Assembly: GCA_017476665.1 (NCBI GenBank)
Contig: JAFUZJ010000037.1
Span: 1 to 56,729 of the forward strand
Direction of reading: 5' to 3'
Length of the DNA stretch: 56,729 nt
Origin: Lachnospiraceae bacterium
Lineage (GTDB): Bacteria > Bacillota > Clostridia > Lachnospirales > Lachnospiraceae
Shown: positions 37,454-46,157 of the stretch, piece after piece
Layout of the letters: every line of letters begins with the position of its first letter
Numbering within the stretch: position 1 is the first letter of the stretch
The notes under the pieces: model-generated
Database searches by the model: none
Told to the model about the DNA's origin: nothing
What the model saw: the letters and a program-made list of their open reading frames with translations, nothing else
Translations under genes and position numbers: made by a program

Positions 37454-38982
37454 TGAAGACAACAAAGAGCGATATCGAAAAAGTTTTATGGAAAGCCTGT
37501 GATAGTTTCAGAGGAAAAATTGATAGTTCTAGATATAAAGATTACATCTTATCTATGTTGTTTGTAAAATATTTGAGTGATGTATGTACAGAAACAAAAG
37601 AGAAATATATGAAGCAGTACGCAGGCGATATGCGAAGAGTTGAGAGAGCTATGAGTAGAGAACCTTTTGTATTGGATGAAGAATCTACATTTGAGTACCT
37701 TTATGAAAATAGAAATGATGCAGAAATAGGTCAGAAAATTAATATAGCTTTGAACAATATTGAAGAACATAACAGTGGTAAACTTAGAAATGTATTTCGT
37801 GCGATTGACTTTAATTCTCAAGTTGATTTTGGTGAGAAAAAAGAAAAAAATGCAACGTTAAAGAATTTATTAAATGATTTTCATGATTTGGATTTGAGAC
37901 CTTCTGTATTAGAGAGTAATGATATCATTGGTGATGCCTATGAATATATGATTGCAAACTTTGCTTCTGATGCGGGAAAAAAAGGTGGCGAATTCTTTAC
38001 ACCTAGTCAGGTTTCAAAGCTGGTTGCTATGTTGGTAGAACCAAAGGAAAATGATAGAATTTATGATCCTACTTGTGGTAGTGGAGGTTTGTTACTAAAA
38101 GCATATGCACAAGCAAATACAAATAAAGTAGCTATTTATGGACAGGAAAAGAATATGCAAACATGGGCATTGTGTAGCATGAATATGTTTTTGCACGGAA
38201 TTGATGATGCAAAAATTTGGCAGGGCGATACTTTGTCCAACCCGCAGAATTTGGAAGAAGATAAATTGATGAAATTCCAGTGCGTAGTAGCAAATCCACC
38301 TTTTTCATTGGATAAGTGGGATAGCGGTTTTCTCCCGGAGGTTACTGATGAAAAGAAGAAACCTAAAATGGCAGCAGATTTAGATATTTACCATAGATTT
38401 GATTGGGGGGTTCCACCTTCAAGTAAGGGAGATTATGCGTTTGTACTTCATATGCTTAATAGTTTGGATGCTGATAATGGACGCATGGCAGTTGTATTGC
38501 CTCATGGAGTATTGTTCAGAGGGGCATCAGAAGGAAGGATTAGAAAACAACTTGTTGAACTGAATTTGCTAGATGCGGTTATAGGATTACCGGCTAACCT
38601 TTTTTATGGAACATCAATTCCTGCATGTATTATGGTGTTTAAGAAAAATCGTAAACGTAGTGATGTGCTATTTATTGATGCTAGCGGAGATGGAAATTTT
38701 GAAAAGGGAAAAAATCAAAATATCTTGAGAGACGAAGATATTAAAAAGATAATTGATGTTTATAAGGAATATGAGAATGTAGATAAATATGCTTATAAGG
38801 CATCGAGAGAAGAAATCCGAGAGAATGAATATAACCTTAATATACCGCGTTATGTTGATACTTTTGAAGAGGAAGAACTTGTAGATATTGATGAAGTACG
38901 TGCTAATATTGCAAGTATTGAAGAAGAACTTAAAGTGGTTCAGGAACAGATGGATAGGTATTTAAGAGAGTTGGGTTTATAG
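37453..38982 (+). CDS. hsdM: Type I DNA methyltransferase subunit HsdM
   Basis: A 509-residue N6-adenine methyltransferase. It has an N-terminal helical HsdM_N domain, the SAM motif DPTCGSGG (about 206-213), the catalytic NPPF (281-284) and a C-terminal helical tail for HsdS contact. It modifies the host's recognition sites and, with HsdS and HsdR, forms the restriction complex. It is coupled to the half-HsdS gene by a one-base overlap. Confidence 0.93.
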   Translation: MKTTKSDIEKVLWKACDSFRGKIDSSRYKDYILSMLFVKYLSDVCTETKEKYMKQYAGDMRRVERAMSREPFVLDEESTFEYLYENRNDAEIGQKINIALNNIEEHNSGKLRNVFRAIDFNSQVDFGEKKEKNATLKNLLNDFHDLDLRPSVLESNDIIGDAYEYMIANFASDAGKKGGEFFTPSQVSKLVAMLVEPKENDRIYDPTCGSGGLLLKAYAQANTNKVAIYGQEKNMQTWALCSMNMFLHGIDDAKIWQGDTLSNPQNLEEDKLMKFQCVVANPPFSLDKWDSGFLPEVTDEKKKPKMAADLDIYHRFDWGVPPSSKGDYAFVLHMLNSLDADNGRMAVVLPHGVLFRGASEGRIRKQLVELNLLDAVIGLPANLFYGTSIPACIMVFKKNRKRSDVLFIDASGDGNFEKGKNQNILRDEDIKKIIDVYKEYENVDKYAYKASREEIRENEYNLNIPRYVDTFEEEELVDIDEVRANIASIEEELKVVQEQMDRYLRELGL

Positions 38983-38997
38983 GAGAGAAGGTGGCAT

Positions 38998-39747
38998 ATG
39001 TTTAGAAGTTTTATCTACTTAGATCAAGAAAAAATGTATTCTTATCTTCGGCAAATTGATGCGGATTATGCTAATCAACCTGTAGAATTGAGCAGGAAGA
39101 AAACCAGAGGAGGTTCGTTTGGAACAGACTTCCTTGGAGTAAACGCAGGAATTGAAATAGAAGAGAAAAGAGAAGTAACAAAAGATGTAATAAAAGATTA
39201 TGACCGATTTGAAAAAAAATTGGAGGAATTGTCTGGAAGTGAGTATTTCGATTTGGCATTAGATGACTATGATATAAAAACTGTTCCTAGAATGAGCATC
39301 ATAAGAGTCAACGGAAGTTTTGAAATACCTGAACAATTTGATATGTTTAGTGTGGCACAGAAATTCATGCCCTTAATAACCAGTCAAATAGAAACATCAA
39401 GTGATAATGAGAGAGAATTGATGGAAGCATTTTTGGGAAAAGCTTCTGCAGATATTCCTATTGTTATGGAGGATGAAGAACTTACAATTGCAAGTAAGTT
39501 GAGTATAGGTAATCTTGAGGAGGAATATGCAGAACTGGAAGAATATAATGAGCAAGAGATTTATATGCTTTGTAAAGTAGTAGGAATTATGCAAAAAGAC
39601 AAAGTTGAAATCTTTAATCCACTTAAGGACTTTATAAAGCTTCCCAGAGCAGTAAGAAGAGGGATGGATTCTGGCAGTCAAGGTATGGAACCTATCTTAG
39701 TTGATGGACCAGTACTAAAAGTTGAAGTGATTGCAATGTACAAGTAG
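38998..39747 (+). CDS. Unfamiliar 249-residue protein inside the restriction-modification operon
   Basis: The protein begins MFRSFIYLDQEKMYSYLRQI, followed by a charged region (ELSRKKTRG), a possible helical hairpin at 60-85 and a C-terminal beta-rich part ending LVDGPVLKVEVIAMYK. It has no transmembrane segment, Walker or metal motif. The YLD-x-x-x-x-x-SYL-type start recalls uncharacterised proteins labelled DUF6414, but I cannot confirm that. It lies 15 bp after hsdM and 15 bp before hsdS on the same strand, so it belongs to the operon. It could control restriction activity or be a separate defence factor. Confidence 0.65.
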   Translation: MFRSFIYLDQEKMYSYLRQIDADYANQPVELSRKKTRGGSFGTDFLGVNAGIEIEEKREVTKDVIKDYDRFEKKLEELSGSEYFDLALDDYDIKTVPRMSIIRVNGSFEIPEQFDMFSVAQKFMPLITSQIETSSDNERELMEAFLGKASADIPIVMEDEELTIASKLSIGNLEEEYAELEEYNEQEIYMLCKVVGIMQKDKVEIFNPLKDFIKLPRAVRRGMDSGSQGMEPILVDGPVLKVEVIAMYK

Positions 39748-39762
39748 GAAGATGGTGAAAGT

Positions 39763-41046
39763 ATGCGTGAAGATATAAAGGAACGTATTGAAATTTGCAC
39801 TATTGGGAAGGTTCCTGATGGATATAAGAAATGTATTGCGAGTATAATTCCTAATGACTGGAATGAAATAGATTTTTGCGAATGTGCAACAATACAGAGT
39901 GGATTAGTAGATCCAAAGAAACAACCATATAGCGATATGAAACATATAGGTCCAGAGAACATAGAAAAAGATACAGGAAGAATTGTGAATGTTGTAAGGG
40001 CTAAAGATCAAGGTCTGATTTCTGGGAAATTTGCATTTGATGAAAATAGCATTATTTATAGTAAGGTAAGACCGAAACTTAATAAGGTTTGTATGCCTGA
40101 GTTTGATGGTATTTGTAGCGCGGATTGCTATGTAATGCAAGTGAAAGAAAATATTAATAAAGAATATCTATATTGGTTCATTTTGTCTGAATATTTTTTG
40201 AAACAAGCAATTGCATGTTCTATGAGAACAAAAATGCCAAAGGTAAATCAAAATGAGATTAATTCCTTTAAAATAAATGTACCGTCCTTAAGAGAACAAA
40301 GTGAAATTGTAAAAACATTGAAGACTTATGAAGACTACTGTGAATTATTGCAAAAGTTAATAAAACAAAAAGTTAAGTATTTTGAATGGTTGGCTGAGCA
40401 ATTATTGAATGGTAAAATTCGAATCCCAAATAGTACTGCTAAATGGAAAAAGGTTAAAATTGGGCAATTTATTGATGAAATAAATGAAAAAACAACACAT
40501 AATAACCAATATGAAATATTATCTGTCACTAAAAATGGAATTTGTTTACAAAAAGACCAATTTAACAAGCAGATAGCAAGCAATGATAATATAGGATATA
40601 AAATTGTGAAAAAAGGAAACTTAGTCTTTAGTACAATGAATTTGTGGATGGGAAGTTTAGATGTGTTGAATAGCTACAATATAGGGGTGGTTTCACCGGC
40701 ATATAAAGTATTCAAATTCAATAGCAATATTATGTTGAACGAATTTGGCAAGTATTATATGAAATCTAAGCATATGATATGGAGATACAAAATTAATTCA
40801 GAGCAAGGCGCTAGTGTTGTAAGAAGAAATTTAGATTTGAAGGGATTATTGAATAATGTGGTTTCAATCCCTACAGTTTATGAACAGCGAAAAATTGCAG
40901 AAATTTTAATGGCTGCGGAGAAAGAGATTAAGTTACTGGAAGAAAAAATGCAATATGTGCAACAAGAAAAAAAAACTATGATGAAGCTACTATTATCCGG
41001 AACTGTACGTATGAATGAGATATATGGAGATGAATTATATGGATAG
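39763..41046 (+). CDS. hsdS: Type I specificity subunit HsdS (two TRDs)
   Basis: A 427-residue HsdS with two target-recognition domains (about 25-190 and 225-390), each followed by a conserved helix (VPSLREQSEIVKTLKTYEDY and IPTVYEQRKIAEILMAAEKE). These helices set the spacing between the two half-sites. The recognition sequence cannot be predicted by eye. It overlaps the start of hsdR. Confidence 0.9.
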   Translation: MREDIKERIEICTIGKVPDGYKKCIASIIPNDWNEIDFCECATIQSGLVDPKKQPYSDMKHIGPENIEKDTGRIVNVVRAKDQGLISGKFAFDENSIIYSKVRPKLNKVCMPEFDGICSADCYVMQVKENINKEYLYWFILSEYFLKQAIACSMRTKMPKVNQNEINSFKINVPSLREQSEIVKTLKTYEDYCELLQKLIKQKVKYFEWLAEQLLNGKIRIPNSTAKWKKVKIGQFIDEINEKTTHNNQYEILSVTKNGICLQKDQFNKQIASNDNIGYKIVKKGNLVFSTMNLWMGSLDVLNSYNIGVVSPAYKVFKFNSNIMLNEFGKYYMKSKHMIWRYKINSEQGASVVRRNLDLKGLLNNVVSIPTVYEQRKIAEILMAAEKEIKLLEEKMQYVQQEKKTMMKLLLSGTVRMNEIYGDELYG

Positions 41047-44000
41047 TAATCTTTATTTAGAAGATAATATAAGCAAGAAGCCGGCTTTGGATTTACTACA
41101 GAATATGGGATATACATATCTTACACCAGAAGAATGTACATTGCAGCGTGGTAGTAAATATCAAGTACTACTTAAGGGAATTTTGCGTAATCAATTACGA
41201 AAAATAAATCGTTTTGAGTTTGGTGGCATCGAACAGGAATTTTCATCTGCAAATATTGAAAGAGCAATTGAAGATTTGGACGAGCCATTAACAGATGGTT
41301 TAATAAAGACAAGTGAGAAAGTATATGATGCCCTTATGCTTGGTAAGAGTTATCAGGAAACTGTTGGTGCAGGAAAGGTACTAAGTTTTGACTTAAAGTA
41401 TATTGATTGGGATAAATTTGAGAATAACGTATTTCATGTTACAGAGGAATACGTTGTTACAAGTAATGACGGAGAACATACCGTTAGACCGGATATTGTT
41501 TTGTTTGTGAATGGTATTCCTTTCGCTATAATCGAGTGTAAAGCACCCCATATTTCTGTTGAACAAGGAATAGAACAGATGATACGAAATCAGCAGGAGG
41601 AATATATCCCCCAATTGTTTAAATATATTCAGGTTGTGATGGCTACGAATAAGAACTCTGTAAAATATGCAACAACAGGTACTGGGAAGAAATATTGGAG
41701 TGTTTGGAAAGAAGAAGATTGGGATTTCATGGAAACAGCTAAAGCTAAGTATATTAAAGATAGAGTACCTACGGTGCAGGATGAAAATATTATATCCTTG
41801 CTCTCAATTTACAGACTGAAAGAATTAACAAAGTATTTTGTTTTATATGATGCAAATATAAAGAAAATATGCCGCTATCAGCAGTATTTCGCTATCAAGG
41901 AAATTATAAAAACAATTAACACCAATGACGCTGAAGGAAACAGACAAAGTGGTGTTATTTGGCATACACAAGGTTCTGGGAAATCCTTAACAATGGTTAT
42001 GCTTGCTAAATATATTCTTTTAGAAATGGCAAGATTCGAACCCAAGGTAGTCATTGTTACGGATCGAAAAGAATTAGATAAACAGATTGCAAAGACATTC
42101 TCGCATACCAGATGTAAGCCATCAAGGGCTACAAGCGGCAAGAATCTTATTGATTTAATCAACGAAGGCAAAGCAGATATTATTACTACAATTATCAATA
42201 AGTTTAATACAGTTGAGAGTAGCGGATTGAAAAATTTAAGCAGAGATGTATTTGTGCTTGTGGATGAAAGCCATCGGTCAAATTATGGTGAATTGTCTAC
42301 TAAAATGAGGGTTGTATTTCCAAATGCGTGTTATATAGGTTTTACCGGTACACCACTTATGAAAAGTGAAAAAAATACTATGACTAAGTTCGGTAAACTT
42401 ATCCATAAATATACAATCAAAGATGGTGTAGATGATAGGGCAATTGTACCATTAATTTATGAAGGTAGATTCGTTGAACAAACTGTAGATGAGGCAAATA
42501 TTGATTTGTGGTTTGAACAAACGACGAAGAGGCTTACTGAGACACAAAGAGACGATTTAAAACGAAAGTGGAGTAGTATGAAGCGTCTTGCTTCGACGGA
42601 AGCGCGAATAAAGAGAATAGCGTTAGATATTAATAATCATTATGTTGAAGGATATAAAGATACCGGATTTAAAGCTATGCTTGCGACTAATCGAAAACGG
42701 GATGCAGTATCGTATCTGGCATGCTTCGAGCAGTTTGGTGATTTGAATTGTGAAGTATGTATTTCGCCGCCGGATATGCGAGAAGGTGTTGATGATATTG
42801 ATGAAGGAACAGACAATAGAGTTATCGCATACTGGACTAGAATGATGAAAAAGTATGGTGATGCAGATGCGTATGAAGATTCTGTAAAAAATCGGTTTGT
42901 AGATGGTGAAATTGATATCTTAATTGTTTGTAGCAAATTGCTTACTGGTTTTGATGCACCTCGATGTCAAGTTTTGTACATAGATAAAGAGTTGAAGGAA
43001 CATGGCTTGCTTCAGGCAATAGCAAGAACGAATCGTTTATATGATGGAAAAGATTATGGCCTTATCGTAGATTATCGAGGTTTAATCCAAAAGCTGGATG
43101 ATGCAATGAATATGTATAGTGGTGCTGGACTTGAAAATTTCGAAGCAGGCGATTTGAAAGGTGCAATAGTAGATATTATCAGTGCAGTAGGGAATCTGCG
43201 TCAATCTTATAGTAGATTAGAGGATTTATTTGTATCAATTAAGAATAAGAATGATGTGGAAGAGATAGAAGTATTTCTTGCAGATGAAAAAATTAGAAAC
43301 GAATTTTATGAGCTATTATGTCAGTTTGGTAAGGAATTAGCAATTGTACTTAATTCAGAGAGCGCATATGAAAATGTTCCTAAAGAAGAGCGACTTAAAT
43401 ATCAAAACGCATTTGCGCTCTACTCAAGAGTAAGACGTTCAGTGAAAATTCGTTATAATGATGCAATTGACAATATAGAATATGAACCATTAATGCAAAA
43501 TCTTCTTGATACACATATGTCTGTGGTTGGCTTAAAGCAAATAACAGAACCGGTTGATATTCTCAATCAATCTGATTTGGAAAAAGAACTTGAACAATTA
43601 GGTTCTTTACGCTCTAAGGCAGATGCAATTCAAGCAAAGCTTACCAAAAGTATAAGTGTTAAAAGAGACGAGAATCCAGCGTATTATGATAGCTTTTCAA
43701 AAAGAATTAAAGATGCTCTTCAGGAGTATAAGGATAGAATTATAACAGATGCAGAATACCTTGCAAAAATGCGTTCTATTATGCAGGATTATGCGGCCGG
43801 AGTATCTACTGTAAAATATCCTGAGAAGTTGAAAGGGAATGTACATGCACAAGCATTTTATGGTGTTGTTAGTGCGATTTTAGAAAACGAGTGGGAACAG
43901 ACAGCGGATGTAAATTGTGTTGCAGAAAATCCTGTAGAATATGGTGGTAAGCCAATTTCTACGCAAACAACACTGCTGTTACGCGATGATAGCACTCTAT

Positions 44001-44251
44001 ATACAGTATCAGGAGCACAAGCAAGACAAGACATGATTGCGGATATTTCAATAGAAATAACTGATATTGTAGAAAGACACAGCCGAGTCGATTGGACTAA
44101 TAATAAAAGCATACACGATAAAATAGCACAAGATATTGATGATATGTTCTATGAATATGAATGTGCTGGAAAGTGTAAATTCCCATTTGAGGTAATCGAT
44201 AAGGTAATCGAAAATGTAAAAACAACAGCATTAAGGAGATTTAAAGGGTAA
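41039..44251 (+). CDS. hsdR: Type I restriction subunit HsdR
   Basis: A 1070-residue restriction and translocation subunit. The N-terminal PD-(D/E)xK nuclease domain shows RPDIVLFVNG and AIIECKAP (about 150-168). The SF2 motor has Walker A HTQGSGKS (about 310), DESH (about 408), GFTGTPL and ARTNRLYDG. It moves DNA and cuts far from unmodified sites. ATG 41039 overlaps the hsdS stop and has GGAG before it; an upstream ATG at 41015 is less likely. The gene overlaps the next by one base. Confidence 0.93.
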   Translation: MDSNLYLEDNISKKPALDLLQNMGYTYLTPEECTLQRGSKYQVLLKGILRNQLRKINRFEFGGIEQEFSSANIERAIEDLDEPLTDGLIKTSEKVYDALMLGKSYQETVGAGKVLSFDLKYIDWDKFENNVFHVTEEYVVTSNDGEHTVRPDIVLFVNGIPFAIIECKAPHISVEQGIEQMIRNQQEEYIPQLFKYIQVVMATNKNSVKYATTGTGKKYWSVWKEEDWDFMETAKAKYIKDRVPTVQDENIISLLSIYRLKELTKYFVLYDANIKKICRYQQYFAIKEIIKTINTNDAEGNRQSGVIWHTQGSGKSLTMVMLAKYILLEMARFEPKVVIVTDRKELDKQIAKTFSHTRCKPSRATSGKNLIDLINEGKADIITTIINKFNTVESSGLKNLSRDVFVLVDESHRSNYGELSTKMRVVFPNACYIGFTGTPLMKSEKNTMTKFGKLIHKYTIKDGVDDRAIVPLIYEGRFVEQTVDEANIDLWFEQTTKRLTETQRDDLKRKWSSMKRLASTEARIKRIALDINNHYVEGYKDTGFKAMLATNRKRDAVSYLACFEQFGDLNCEVCISPPDMREGVDDIDEGTDNRVIAYWTRMMKKYGDADAYEDSVKNRFVDGEIDILIVCSKLLTGFDAPRCQVLYIDKELKEHGLLQAIARTNRLYDGKDYGLIVDYRGLIQKLDDAMNMYSGAGLENFEAGDLKGAIVDIISAVGNLRQSYSRLEDLFVSIKNKNDVEEIEVFLADEKIRNEFYELLCQFGKELAIVLNSESAYENVPKEERLKYQNAFALYSRVRRSVKIRYNDAIDNIEYEPLMQNLLDTHMSVVGLKQITEPVDILNQSDLEKELEQLGSLRSKADAIQAKLTKSISVKRDENPAYYDSFSKRIKDALQEYKDRIITDAEYLAKMRSIMQDYAAGVSTVKYPEKLKGNVHAQAFYGVVSAILENEWEQTADVNCVAENPVEYGGKPISTQTTLLLRDDSTLYTVSGAQARQDMIADISIEITDIVERHSRVDWTNNKSIHDKIAQDIDDMFYEYECAGKCKFPFEVIDKVIENVKTTALRRFKG

Positions 44252-44982
44252 TGAGGTTAAATCCGGAACAAAGAGTAGTGCATTGTGAGGATGGTGATAT
44301 TCCGTATTTACTCACAAGAAAGTCGGTCAAAAATGTTAATTTAAGAATAAAACCAGAAGGGGAAGTTCTTGTGTCTGCGAATAATAGTGTATCGACGGAC
44401 TTTATAGATGCTTTTATCGAGAAAAAACAGCGATATATTTTTTCGGTATTATCAAGATATGAGGAAAAGAAAAAGCTGTTTCAAGCTGTTCCTAAAAGAT
44501 ATGTGAGTGGAGAAAGTTATGATTTGCTTGGTAAGAGCTTGCGATTAAAAGTTGAAGCGAATAAAGAGGAAAATGTATATACGGATGGTGTATACATTTT
44601 CCTAAAGGTAAAAGATAAAGATGATTTTCGTCACAAAGAAATCATGATGTCAAAATGGCTTAAACAATATCAAACGACGGTATTTGAAGAGTTGCTACAA
44701 GAAAAATATTTACTGTTTGAGAAATATGGTGTGACATATCCTACATTGAAAATTAGAAATATGACATCTCGCTGGGGGTCGTGTCAACCGAAAAAGGGTA
44801 TTATTACTTTGAATAGTAAATTGATTGAGGCGCCAAGAAACTGTATTGAGTATGTGATTTTGCATGAGCTTGTACATTTTATACATCCAAATCATTCAAG
44901 ACAGTTTTGGGATTTTGTTGCAATGATGATGCCGGACTGGAAAGAACGTAAGGAAGAGCTGGAAAAAAGGATATATATTTAA
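44251..44982 (+). CDS. YgjP-like zinc metalloprotease (M48/DUF45 family)
   Basis: A 243-residue protein with the zincin motif HELVHFIHPNH (about 205-215) and the preceding family motif RNMTSRWGSCQPKKG. Such proteins often follow hsdR in type I loci, as here with a TAATG overlap. The link suggests control or turnover of the restriction complex. The substrate is not known. Confidence 0.88.
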   Translation: MRLNPEQRVVHCEDGDIPYLLTRKSVKNVNLRIKPEGEVLVSANNSVSTDFIDAFIEKKQRYIFSVLSRYEEKKKLFQAVPKRYVSGESYDLLGKSLRLKVEANKEENVYTDGVYIFLKVKDKDDFRHKEIMMSKWLKQYQTTVFEELLQEKYLLFEKYGVTYPTLKIRNMTSRWGSCQPKKGIITLNSKLIEAPRNCIEYVILHELVHFIHPNHSRQFWDFVAMMMPDWKERKEELEKRIYI

Positions 44983-45029
44983 GAGACAATTAAGTCAATT
45001 GAATTTAGTGGGATTGGAGTAATTTTTTT

Positions 45030-45638
45030 GTGAATAAAGTTAATTTCCCTTTCTGGGATGATGAGGTTGAAAAAGCGATTACAGAGGTTTATCGAGTAAA
45101 GAGTCAGATTCAAAGTGTAGGTGTAAGATTGAAGACTAATGATATTTCTAATGAGGAATTTTCAGTGTTATTGAATAATGTATATGAAACATTAAAATAT
45201 TGGACTGGACATACTTACATCGGGCAGCAAAAGAAGAAAGATATTCAGAAAGCATATCAAACTTTTTTTGAAGCGTTGTATGATTTCCTTTTTCTTTGCA
45301 TAGAACTTGGTAATCCTGTGCTTAAGTCTTTTGCGGACGAAGCATTATATCGGAGTTTGTTATATAGATATTTAGGATATGGATTCGTGGAAAAGAATGC
45401 TGATAAAAGAGTAGAACCACAATATAATAATATTTATGTTTCATGGAGTAAACAACCTAAAAATCATTACATTGAAAGTAAGCTATATGGCACAATGACC
45501 TTGTTGACTTGTAAAATAGATGAACCATATTACGGAATTGATTTAGAGGCTTTTGGTGTAGTTCGAGGTCAAGAAGCTGAGGTTGTATTTCCGACAATCA
45601 AAGAAACAATAACAGAGGTTAAGTACATCAGAGAATAG
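45030..45638 (+). CDS. Unknown protein with ADP-ribosyltransferase-like C-terminal half
   Basis: A 202-residue protein. Residues 1-95 are helical. The C-terminal half has an order reminiscent of R-S-E ADP-ribosyltransferases: arginines in ALYRSLLYR (108 and 113), a YVSWSK strand (136-141) and QEAEVVFP with an E-x-E pair at 182/184. This match is from pattern reading only. If right, the protein would modify a host or phage target with NAD. GTG 45030 has GGAG upstream. It follows the zinc protease by 47 bp on the same strand and stands before a GNAT gene. Confidence 0.45.
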   Translation: MNKVNFPFWDDEVEKAITEVYRVKSQIQSVGVRLKTNDISNEEFSVLLNNVYETLKYWTGHTYIGQQKKKDIQKAYQTFFEALYDFLFLCIELGNPVLKSFADEALYRSLLYRYLGYGFVEKNADKRVEPQYNNIYVSWSKQPKNHYIESKLYGTMTLLTCKIDEPYYGIDLEAFGVVRGQEAEVVFPTIKETITEVKYIRE

Positions 45639-45657
45639 ACATTTAAGAAGGTGAAAA

Positions 45658-46125
45658 ATGGAGTATATTGAAATTGATAAAAAGATATTTCTACAAGTGT
45701 TCGATTATGAGGATATCGAAGCATTTACCCAAGTATGTGAACGGTCTCAAGAAGCTAATTATTTTGCAATTAAAGAAATATGGAATCCGGGAATTGAGGT
45801 GGTTCTTATTTATAAGCGTTTTTGGGGGATAATAAGCAACAATATTGGTTTTGTTTCGATGATAGATTGCGGACAGCTAAGCAATAAAGAAAAGAAGATG
45901 CTGAGTTTGTTTGGGGTGCAAAAAAAATACAATGGAATTTTTATTAATGATATGAGAATGTCGGTGCCACAAAGACACAAAGGCGTAGGCACAAAAGTCG
46001 TTAATAAAATTTTGAGAAGTGATAAAACTTATATGTTGGAGCCGGTAGAGGATGGCAAAACATTTTGGAAGAAGTTTGGGTTTAAGGGAACCGGTAAGTT
46101 TGTGATTCGCGAAAAAGTTGAGTAA
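45658..46125 (+). CDS. GNAT-like acetyltransferase
   Basis: A 155-residue protein whose second half carries the GNAT motif A (FINDMRMSVPQRHKGVGTKVV, with R/Q-x-x-G-x-G as RHKGVG near residue 104) and a closing FWKKFGF strand. It should bind acetyl-CoA; the acceptor is unknown. RBS AAGAAGGTGA. It lies 20 bp after the ADP-ribosyltransferase-like gene. Whether it is an enzyme of the neighbouring defence genes or an independent toxin-like acetyltransferase cannot be told. Confidence 0.65.
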   Translation: MEYIEIDKKIFLQVFDYEDIEAFTQVCERSQEANYFAIKEIWNPGIEVVLIYKRFWGIISNNIGFVSMIDCGQLSNKEKKMLSLFGVQKKYNGIFINDMRMSVPQRHKGVGTKVVNKILRSDKTYMLEPVEDGKTFWKKFGFKGTGKFVIREKVE

Positions 46126-46157
46126 GAATTAGTTTGTGAAAGAGAGGTGAATGATTA

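Noticed and set aside
36866-41046. Phase-variable inversion between the two hsdS genes
   Set aside because: No inverted repeats or matching TRD segments long enough for recombination were seen, and both genes point the same way.
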